From an uncultured Chloroflexota bacterium (GTDB lineage: Bacteria > Chloroflexota > Limnocylindria > Limnocylindrales > CSP1-4), in NCBI GenBank assembly GCA_903930745.1, contig CAIYZX010000473.1:1-5527 (forward strand): 5,527 bases of DNA. Direction: 5' to 3'. Under the pieces are notes generated by a model. It was not told the DNA's origin. It saw only the letters and a list, made by a program, of their open reading frames with translations, and did not search any database. Below, one piece after another: positions 1 through 4,603 of this stretch. The position numbers and the translations under genes are program-made. Numbering within the stretch: the stretch's first letter is position 1; the number at the start of each line of letters is the position of its first letter.

Positions 1-170
1 GCCACCTCGCGGAACTGGGGCTGGACCATCATCTCCGGCGGCACGGACACCATCTCGATGCCGGCCTTCTGGGCCGCCTCCAGCTCCTCCCAGGTCTCGG
101 TGCGGACCATCGTGAACTGGTGCCTGCCCTTGGCGGCGCGGATGTCCGCGACCGTGAGGCGCTTGGCCAT
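1..170 (-). CDS. PanB-like (ketopantoate hydroxymethyltransferase-related) protein, 5' part only
   Basis: This is the N-terminal 56 codons of a minus-strand gene that runs off the left edge. ATG is at 170-168, preceded four bases upstream by a GGGAGAG Shine-Dalgarno, which fixes the start. The first 40 residues follow the PanB pattern: a TVADIRAAKG segment at residues 6-15, a beta strand (FTMV, 19-22), a helix (ETWEELEAAQKAGI) and a second strand (EMVSV, 39-43). In true PanB the second strand runs into a VGDSLG-type loop whose Asp binds the catalytic Mg2+. Here that place reads SVPPEMM (42-48), so the metal Asp is missing. PanB makes ketopantoate from 2-oxoisovalerate and methylene-tetrahydrofolate, but the change argues that this is a divergent relative in the same TIM-barrel superfamily (which includes PEP mutase and isocitrate lyase) with another substrate. 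Fold assignment is fairly likely; function is unknown. Confidence 0.6.
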   Translation of the reverse strand, partial: MAKRLTVADIRAAKGRHQFTMVRTETWEELEAAQKAGIEMVSVPPEMMVQPQFREV

Positions 171-289
171 GTGACTCTCCCTCTCGTTGGCTGATCAGCG
201 GTTGACGGGTTCGTGGTCAGTGCGGGGACGCGGGTGGGGCGTGTGGTCTGGCGGGCCGGCGGGACGCAGGCCACGGGTGTGGGCGGGAA

Positions 290-313
290 CGGTACCGAAC
301 GCAATCGATTACA
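290..313. promoter_or_regulatory. Pair of short palindromes, possible operator or promoter for the PanB-like gene
   Basis: Two perfect 8-bp palindromes lie five bases apart in an otherwise very GC-rich gap: CGGTACCG at 290-297 and AATCGATT at 303-310. The second is the most AT-rich spot between the two minus-strand genes. Read on the minus strand, 313-308 gives TGTAAT, one mismatch from a TATAAT -10 box, but no convincing -35 is at the right spacing. AATCGATT cores occur in operators of LacI-family repressors, so an operator overlapping a promoter is possible. This is inference from short motifs only. Confidence 0.25.
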
Positions 314-361
314 GCAAGGGGTGGCGGCGCGACGCGAGCCCGATGCCGGAGGGTGGCCGCC

Positions 362-381
362 GGGTGCCGCCGAGGGCGCCC
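362..381 (-). terminator. Possible GC-rich hairpin after the reductase gene
   Basis: Sixteen bases past the reductase stop codon, the minus-strand transcript could fold GGGCGCC against GGCACCC around a six-base loop, with one C-A mismatch. There is no T-tract after it, so an intrinsic terminator is only weakly supported. It might instead be a 3'-end stabilising hairpin, or chance pairing in GC-rich DNA. Confidence 0.15.
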
Positions 382-396
382 GCGAGCCGGTGGCGC

Positions 397-1353
397 CTAG
401 AGCCCCAGGACCAGGCGATCCGAGAGGCTGCGCGAGACGCAGATCATCATGCAGTCGTTGGCGGCCCGCTCGTCCTCGGTCAGGACGGCGTCCCGGTGCT
501 CCGGCACCCCTTCGAGCACCGGCGTGTCGCACGTCCCGCACGTCCCCGTGGCGCACGAGGAGAGCACGCCGATGCCGGCCTCCTCCACCACGGACAGGAT
601 GGACCGGTCCGGCGGCACGACCAGGATCCGGCCGCTCCTGCTGAGCACGATCTCGAACGAGCCCGCGCGCTCCGGCTCGGCCAGCGGCTTGGCCGCGAAC
701 CGCTCGAGGTGCAGCGCGCCGTGGGGCCACGTGGCGCCCATGACGTCCTCGATCTCGGAGAGCAGCCGCTCCGGCCCGCAGGTGTAGACGAGCGTGTCGT
801 CCTCGGGGTTGGCAAGGACTGTGCCGAGGTCCAGGCGCCGGCCCTCGTCCTTCGCCCAGACGTGGATGCGGTCGCCGTACTGCGCCAGCTCCGGCAGGAA
901 CGCCATCGTTGAGCGCGAGCGGCCGCCGTAGTGGAGCTCCCACTGGGCGCCGGCCGCCTCCGCCGCCAGGATCATCGGCAGCATGGGCGTGATGCCGATG
1001 CCGCCGGCCACGAACCGGTAGCGCGGGGCGGGGACGAAGCGGAAGTGGTTGCGCGGGCCGCCGATGCCAACGTGGTCGCCTTCGGCGAGGGCGTCGAAGA
1101 CGTGGCGCGACAGGGCGCCCTCGTCCTCTCGCAGGACCGCGAGCCGGTACTCGGCCGTGTTCGCCGGGTCCCCGCAGAGCGAGTACTGGCGGGTGGCCAC
1201 GCCGTCCACGATGAGGTCGATGTGCGCGCCCGGGTGCCAGGCGGGGAGCGCCGCGCCATCGGCCGAGCGGAGGGCGAGGCTCACCACCCCTTCGGCCTCA
1301 ACGGCCTTGCGGGCGACGACCGCCTCGATGCGGTGCTCGGTCACGGTGCTCAT
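397..1353 (-). CDS. Ferredoxin-type oxidoreductase (VanB/phthalate dioxygenase reductase family)
   Basis: This 318-residue electron-transfer reductase matches the usual 310-325 of its family. It would take electrons from NAD(P)H, pass them through flavin to a [2Fe-2S] centre and on to a Rieske-type oxygenase in the cytoplasm. Domain order is clear. An FR-type flavin domain spans about residues 8-108, with the flavin signature RQYSLC at 55-60. A nucleotide-binding domain spans about 112-215, with GGIGITPM at 117-124 and the YTCGPE segment at 190-195. A C-terminal plant-type ferredoxin domain spans about 233-318, with cluster ligands C267, C272, C275 and, at the ICVSRS segment, C305. The order flavin-NAD-ferredoxin is that of phthalate dioxygenase reductase and vanillate demethylase reductase. 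The chosen ATG has an AGGAG box four bases upstream; longer in-frame starts would run into the divergent neighbour. No oxygenase is present, so the substrate cannot be named. The PanB-like gene follows on the same strand after 226 nt. Confidence 0.9.
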   Translation of the reverse strand: MSTVTEHRIEAVVARKAVEAEGVVSLALRSADGAALPAWHPGAHIDLIVDGVATRQYSLCGDPANTAEYRLAVLREDEGALSRHVFDALAEGDHVGIGGPRNHFRFVPAPRYRFVAGGIGITPMLPMILAAEAAGAQWELHYGGRSRSTMAFLPELAQYGDRIHVWAKDEGRRLDLGTVLANPEDDTLVYTCGPERLLSEIEDVMGATWPHGALHLERFAAKPLAEPERAGSFEIVLSRSGRILVVPPDRSILSVVEEAGIGVLSSCATGTCGTCDTPVLEGVPEHRDAVLTEDERAANDCMMICVSRSLSDRLVLGL

Positions 1354-1357
1354 GCAA

Positions 1358-1362
1358 CTCCT
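1358..1362 (-). promoter_or_regulatory. Shine-Dalgarno of the reductase gene
   Basis: On the minus strand this reads AGGAG, four bases before the ATG at 1353. It decides the start, because the frame stays open for another 300 bases upstream without a comparable site. Confidence 0.75.
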
Positions 1363-1508
1363 GCGGGCTGGAGGGAGAGCGGCAGATTGTTCCAGACGTC
1401 GGCATTTGGCGTCGTCACAGGCGCCGTGGGGCTGGGGCGATGTCTCCACCCAGTCCGTGCGGAGGCAAGGGAGAGTGGGGGCGTGCACGCGTGGCAGAAT
1501 CCGCCGCG

Positions 1509-2087
1509 ATGACGCGCGCAGTGGATCCCATGAACGCGCCGTGGACCTGTGGCTCGTGCGGCTCGGAGCGACCGGCCGACGACCGGTTCTGCGGCGTCTG
1601 CGCTGCGCCACGCCGCCTCCCGCCGCCCGCGGTGACCGGAGAGGCCGAGACGACATCGCGCGGTCGTCGCATCACGTCCACCAACCGGAGCCTGATCCTG
1701 GGCGCCGCGGTCCTCGCTCCACTCGTGCTCGCCATCGCCCTGTCGCGCCCCCCGTCAACAGACGGCCTGCTCCAGGTCTCCGTTGAACCCACGACCTGGC
1801 GCTGTGACGGGTCCCAGCGCGCGTGGTCCGCGGACCTGTCGGTGGCCACCCCGGACATCGTTATCCAGCTCAGGTCCGGTGACGCCGGCGGCGCCGTGGC
1901 GACCGAGCGCACCACCACGCTCGAGGGTCTTGGGGCGGAGCGGACGGAGAGCGGCGGCTACAGGGTGGTTACCACGGACACCACCGCTCCCGAGTGCTCG
2001 CTCGCGCCCGGCGCCTACGCCCTGGTCGTCCTGGATGCCACGGACGGGACGATGCTGGCGTCGGGGACGGTGGATCTCCAGCCCTGA
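1509..2087 (+). CDS. Zinc-ribbon, single-TM protein with extracytoplasmic domain, function unknown
   Basis: I do not recognise the family as a whole. The 192-residue protein has three visible parts. A small N-terminal zinc ribbon has C14-x2-C17 and C28-x2-C31 (the WTCGSCGSE and RFCGVCAAP segments). A proline-rich, basic stretch leads to one hydrophobic helix at about 61-79. A C-terminal domain of about 110 residues follows, beta-strand-rich in appearance, with two cysteines (C99, C163) that could form a disulfide outside the cell. The basic RGRR before the helix suggests that the zinc ribbon is cytoplasmic. Zinc ribbon plus one TM plus an outer domain is a frequent bacterial architecture, often of unknown role. 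The start is uncertain: ATG at 1530, GTG at 1491 and ATG at 1440 are in the same frame and none has a strong Shine-Dalgarno. 1509 was chosen because it keeps the ribbon near the N-terminus and clears the divergent promoter region. Confidence 0.7.
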   Translation: MTRAVDPMNAPWTCGSCGSERPADDRFCGVCAAPRRLPPPAVTGEAETTSRGRRITSTNRSLILGAAVLAPLVLAIALSRPPSTDGLLQVSVEPTTWRCDGSQRAWSADLSVATPDIVIQLRSGDAGGAVATERTTTLEGLGAERTESGGYRVVTTDTTAPECSLAPGAYALVVLDATDGTMLASGTVDLQP

Positions 2088-2098
2088 AGCGCCCCGCG

Positions 2099-3103
2099 TC
2101 AGGGCGCAACCGGCACGATCACCAGGAACTTGCCGTCGCGGTCCGGGTAGCGCCCCTCCGGCCGCCGCCACTTGAGGTAGTTGCGCACCAGCTCCGCGGA
2201 ATCCTGGTAGGTGCCGGGCGGGTCGGACGGCCCCCAGATGGATGAGACACGCGGGTACCACGGGTCCAGGATGTACGCGCCGTCCACCACGGCGTCCTTG
2301 AAGACCAGCGGGTCTGCGTCGGCCGTGTAGCCGGACATGACCCACGCGTGGGCACCGCGCCAGGCCAGCAGGATCGCCGGATGGCCACTTGACGAGATCG
2401 CCCTGGCCGCCGCACGCAGCGCGGATTCGCGCGTCCCAAGGATCTTGAGCTCGTACGGCACGGTGCCCATCTGGTTGAGCGTCTCGACCATGCCCAGTGG
2501 CCCGGCGCCACCGTCTTGGCTGTCCTCGTGGGTGGTGTTGTCCACCTCCGCCTGGTGAACCTGGAGCTGGAACGCGCGCGTGATGTCCGGGTCACCACTG
2601 TTGATGTTCAGCACGATCTGGACGGCGGATGCCGCACACCAGGTCTTGTCCTGCTCGCCCAGGAAGACCTTCTTCGGCCTGGCCACCACGTTGACGTCCA
2701 CCGGGACTCGGACCGGTTCCCCCGAGGGCGAGCTGGAGGGCGGCGGCACGTCCGACGGTGGCGCGGACGGGGTGGCGGATGGGATCGCCGACGGACCGAC
2801 CGAGACGGCAGGGGCGGGCGAGGGCTTGGGCATGCTCGCGAGTGCGTCCGTGAGACGCCCCACCGCCGTCCACGTGAAATAGCCGGCCACCACCGCCACC
2901 ACCACGAACAGCACCATCCCGAGGTCCGACGTGACGGACCGGTCCCACCGGCGGCGTGGGGGTGGAGGCGGCTCGTAGACCACCGTGGGCTCCACGGGAC
3001 GCGCGGCAGCGACATAGCGATACGTGGTCTCGTCATCGTCCCAGATCCCACCCCGATGGGCCCCGCCCCCGGAGGCGGACCGCCGATCTCCGGGCCCGCT
3101 CAT
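2099..3103 (-). CDS. Membrane-anchored C39-like cysteine peptidase domain protein
   Basis: This 334-residue protein has a cytoplasmic N-terminus (about 1-59) that is acidic at WDDDE and ends in a run of prolines and RRRWDR. One TM helix follows (about 62-82), then a Pro/Ser/Ala-rich linker (about 92-130), then a papain-like domain of the C39/C39_2 type (about 138-334). Within that domain Q151 (oxyanion hole) and C156 sit in EQDKTWCAASAVQIVL, the His is H252 in GAHAWVMSGY, and the Asp is D280 in ILDPWYP. This is a complete Cys-His-Asp set, so it is probably an active peptidase or related acyl-transfer enzyme. By the positive-inside rule the domain is extracytoplasmic. C39 domains are best known for cleaving leader peptides after a double glycine inside ABC exporters; there is no ABC transporter or obvious substrate peptide here, so that role is not supported. 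ATG at 3103 has an AGGAG box four bases upstream. It converges on the zinc-ribbon gene, stop to stop 11 nt. Confidence 0.8.
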   Translation of the reverse strand: MSGPGDRRSASGGGAHRGGIWDDDETTYRYVAAARPVEPTVVYEPPPPPRRRWDRSVTSDLGMVLFVVVAVVAGYFTWTAVGRLTDALASMPKPSPAPAVSVGPSAIPSATPSAPPSDVPPPSSSPSGEPVRVPVDVNVVARPKKVFLGEQDKTWCAASAVQIVLNINSGDPDITRAFQLQVHQAEVDNTTHEDSQDGGAGPLGMVETLNQMGTVPYELKILGTRESALRAAARAISSSGHPAILLAWRGAHAWVMSGYTADADPLVFKDAVVDGAYILDPWYPRVSSIWGPSDPPGTYQDSAELVRNYLKWRRPEGRYPDRDGKFLVIVPVAP

Positions 3104-3107
3104 CCGT

Positions 3108-3112
3108 CTCCT
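3108..3112 (-). promoter_or_regulatory. Shine-Dalgarno of the C39-like gene
   Basis: On the minus strand this is AGGAG, four bases before ATG 3103. It selects this start over in-frame ATGs up to 141 bases further upstream, which would add a very basic leader and run into the divergent promoter region. Confidence 0.75.
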
Positions 3113-3235
3113 CAGCGTGCGTGCATTCGCGCCGGCCCACGATAGCGAACCGCGCCGTGCATGCCCAGACGCCGGAGACGGACCGGTTGTTGCACGAAGG
3201 GCCATTCGGCGACGACTTCGCATGCCATTCGTCTG

Positions 3236-3253
3236 CTTGCGCAATCACGCAAG
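3236..3253. promoter_or_regulatory. Perfect dyad CTTGCG-N6-CGCAAG upstream of the rhodanese gene
   Basis: CTTGCG at 3236-3241 and CGCAAG at 3248-3253 form a perfect 6-bp inverted repeat with a six-base centre (CAATCA). It lies 51 bases before the rhodanese start, in the 201-nt region shared with the divergent C39-like gene. The left arm contains TTGCGC, a fair -35-like hexamer, and TACCGT at 3261-3266 could be a poor -10 at 18-bp spacing. A dimeric repressor site overlapping the promoter fits the layout; a small RNA hairpin is the alternative. No regulator gene is nearby. Confidence 0.35.
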
Positions 3254-3304
3254 TGCCTGCTACCGTTGGGCCACTCCTGTCGAACTTCCGAGGTCACACA
3301 CGTC

Positions 3305-3841
3305 ATGGGCACCCGTTCCGCCGCCACCAAGCCGGCCAAGGCCTCCAAGGGCTCCGCGTCCCAGAAGCGCACAGCGAGTGCCGGCGGCTCCACGCCCATG
3401 AGTTGGATCATCGGCGGCGCTGTCGCGATCGTGGGCATCCTCGTCGCGGTGGTGGTGCTCGTCAACGGCGGGGGCGCAGGCACCTCCGCCGGAACCGTGG
3501 TCCAGGGCAACGGGGGCTCATGGACCAACATCACGGCGGACCGGCTCTCCACGGAGCTCAAGGCGAAGGACTTCACGCTGCTCAATGTGAAGACCCCCTA
3601 CATCGGCGAGATCAAGGCCACGGACCTCTACATCCCGTACGACCAGCTCGCCGCCCGTGCCGCGGAGCTGCCGGCGGACAAGGCCGCCAAGATCGTCGTG
3701 TACTGCCGCTCCGGCCGCGAGAGCGCGATCGCGTCGCAGACGCTCCTGGATCTTGGCTACACGAACATCGAGAACCTCGATGGCGGCATGGAGGCGTGGA
3801 CCGCCTCGGGCCGCTCGCTCGTCAACCTTGGCCGCAGCTGA
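3305..3841 (+). CDS. Membrane-anchored rhodanese-domain protein
   Basis: This 178-residue single-domain rhodanese is tethered to the outside of the membrane. Residues 1-31 are rich in Lys, Ala and Ser, TM helix about 33-54, a Gly-rich linker to about 72, then the rhodanese fold (about 74-175). The first strand carries LLNVKTPYIGEI (92-103), a variant of the usual DVR-x-x-x-E-Y-x-x-G-H-I box with Asn in place of Asp, followed by IPYDQL (110-115). The active-site loop is CRSGRES (134-140), six residues after the cysteine, as in sulfurtransferases that carry a persulfide; the C-terminal GG-M-x-AW signature is at 160-165. C134 is the only cysteine in the protein. The positive N-terminus puts the domain outside the cytoplasm. 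The start ATG follows GAGGT (3290-3294) by ten bases. The next gene starts 19 nt later, so they are probably cotranscribed. Rhodanese assignment is secure; substrate unknown. Confidence 0.9.
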   Translation: MGTRSAATKPAKASKGSASQKRTASAGGSTPMSWIIGGAVAIVGILVAVVVLVNGGGAGTSAGTVVQGNGGSWTNITADRLSTELKAKDFTLLNVKTPYIGEIKATDLYIPYDQLAARAAELPADKAAKIVVYCRSGRESAIASQTLLDLGYTNIENLDGGMEAWTASGRSLVNLGRS

Positions 3842-3860
3842 CCGGTCCGGGACACCTGCG

Positions 3861-4373
3861 ATGACACTTCCCCCTGATTGCCCGCTCCTCGCGCTGGCGG
3901 ATCGGCGGCTGCTCTCCTGGACGGCGCTGTGGGCCATCGTCGCAGGACTGGCCTACGGCCTGGTGACGGCGATCATCCCCAACCCGGTCTTCGGCCGTTC
4001 GGTGGCCCCGGAGCCCTTCGCCATCTGGACCTGGCTCGTCTCGGCGCCGCTGATGGGCCTGGTGCTCGCGACGTACACGGCCCCGCGACCCTCCTCGCGG
4101 ATCGTCATGCTGACTGCCCTCACGCCGGTCGAGGAGGAGCGGGTGGAGCGACGGTCGTCCACCGTGGGGAGCCTGGCGAGCTTCGGCACGTTCCTCGCCA
4201 TCGGCTGTCCCCTCTGCAACAAGGTGGCACTCCTGCTGCTCGGCGCGTCGGGTGCGATGTCGGTGTGGGCGCCCATCCAGCCGTGGGTTGCCGTGGCCTC
4301 GCTCGCGATGCTCACTGCAACCGTGGTCTGGCGGCTCCGGCTGCGCGTCGGAGGGGTTGCCTGCCCGGTCTGA
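3861..4373 (+). CDS. Four-TM protein with GCPLCNK motif, function unknown
   Basis: This 170-residue integral membrane protein has four predicted helices, at about 18-40, 54-74, 104-131 and 140-157. Basic residues before the first helix (DRR) and after the last (RLRLR) place both ends in the cytoplasm, and the charged loop 75-103 (EEERVERR) is also inside. The standout motif is GCPLCNK at 115-121, with C116 and C119 about halfway along the third helix, followed by LLLLGASGAMSVWAPIQPW. Similar GCP-x-CNK-x-V-x-x-x-LG-x-x-G segments occur, as far as I recall, in uncharacterised actinobacterial and Chloroflexota membrane proteins; I know of no assigned function. A CxxC inside a helix next to a rhodanese suggests thiol-disulfide exchange, sulfur-carrier transfer or metal handling; all are inference. 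ATG 3861 lies 19 nt after the rhodanese stop and has no clear Shine-Dalgarno, which would fit translational coupling. Two further cysteines, C7 and C168, lie on the cytoplasmic side. Confidence 0.75.
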   Translation: MTLPPDCPLLALADRRLLSWTALWAIVAGLAYGLVTAIIPNPVFGRSVAPEPFAIWTWLVSAPLMGLVLATYTAPRPSSRIVMLTALTPVEEERVERRSSTVGSLASFGTFLAIGCPLCNKVALLLLGASGAMSVWAPIQPWVAVASLAMLTATVVWRLRLRVGGVACPV

Positions 4374-4395
4374 CGGCTCCCGTCACGAGGCGTAT

Positions 4396-4583
4396 GTGCC
4401 ATTCGGCACGGCTCTCACGGGGTGCCGCAGCGTGGGGTGGGAAGCTGCAAGTCCCCCACTCGCATGGGGGGCGGTGCGACGAACTGTCTAGGGGAATCCC
4501 CTGATGGCTCGCATCCTACAGGGGGAGGATACCTCTCCATGCAGCACCGGTGGGTCCTGACGCCCGTGGGATCCCCGGCTGCA
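4396..4583 (+). ncRNA. Candidate structured 5' leader of the chemoreceptor gene
   Basis: The 230 nt between the CPLC gene and the chemoreceptor have no credible gene but are full of inverted repeats. GTGCC (4396-4400) pairs with GGCAC (4405-4409), which can also pair with GTGCC (4422-4426). GTGGGG (4432-4437) pairs with CCCCAC (4454-4459), competing with CCCCCA/TGGGGG (4453-4458/4465-4470, six-base loop). GGTGCGA (4473-4479) pairs with TCGCATC (4509-4515, one G-U), enclosing AGGGG-AAT-CCCCT (4490-4502). GGGGAGG (4522-4528) pairs with CCTCTCC (4532-4538, one G-U). TGCAGC (4540-4545) pairs with GCTGCA (4578-4583). Several pairings are mutually exclusive, as in a switch. I could not match it to a riboswitch class. 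Chance pairing in GC-rich DNA cannot be excluded without comparative data. Confidence 0.4.
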
Positions 4584-4586
4584 CAC

Positions 4587-4591
4587 AGAGG
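4587..4591 (+). promoter_or_regulatory. Possible Shine-Dalgarno of the chemoreceptor gene
   Basis: AGAGG ends 12 bases before ATG 4604, slightly longer than ideal. It lies in the loop of a possible CTGC/GCAG stem (4579-4582 with 4594-4597). The left arm of that stem is also part of the TGCAGC/GCTGCA pairing, so folding of the leader could change access to this site. An in-frame TAG at 4592-4594 rules out any start further upstream. Confidence 0.4.
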
Positions 4592-4603
4592 TAGCAGTCG
4601 GCC

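Noticed and set aside
29..943. A 304-residue open frame on minus across the PanB-like gene, the gap and the reductase.
   Set aside because: It is out of frame with both well-supported proteins and is rich in Arg, Pro, Gly and Ala, the usual shadow of GC-rich coding DNA.
1354..1656. A longer reductase start at 1656.
   Set aside because: The added 101 residues are low-complexity, overlap the divergent zinc-ribbon gene, and the ATG at 1353 has a good Shine-Dalgarno and starts exactly where family homology begins.
2516..3145. A 209-residue plus-strand open frame opposite the C39-like gene.
   Set aside because: It is antisense to a protein with recognisable catalytic motifs and has Arg/Gly/His-rich shadow composition.
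3161..3304. A rhodanese start at 3161, adding 48 residues.
   Set aside because: The extra segment is Arg/Cys/His-rich with no family features and covers the promoter and dyad; ATG 3305 leads directly into a normal basic N-terminus and TM anchor.
4396..4409. GTGCC-ATTC-GGCAC as an intrinsic terminator of the rhodanese unit.
   Set aside because: The stem is only five pairs and no run of T follows.
4473..4538. Resemblance to the 3' half of a fluoride riboswitch (GGGG-AAT-CCCC then CTGATGGCTC and CCTAC).
   Set aside because: The 5' GG-N-GATG core is absent and four extra bases (GCAT) separate CTC from CCTAC, so the conserved pseudoknot could not form as in that class. The gene context (a chemoreceptor) does not fit either.
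4439..4538. Fragments resembling a cobalamin riboswitch (GGGAA followed by GCAAGTCC, and AGGATACCT near the end).
   Set aside because: The GGTG, GCCACTG and GGGAAGGC core elements are missing and the order and spacing do not allow the B12 core fold.
4396..4603. A c-di-GMP-I (GEMM) riboswitch, expected candidates before chemotaxis genes.
   Set aside because: No GCACAGGGCAAACC-like core and no paired GACGCAAAG segment are present.
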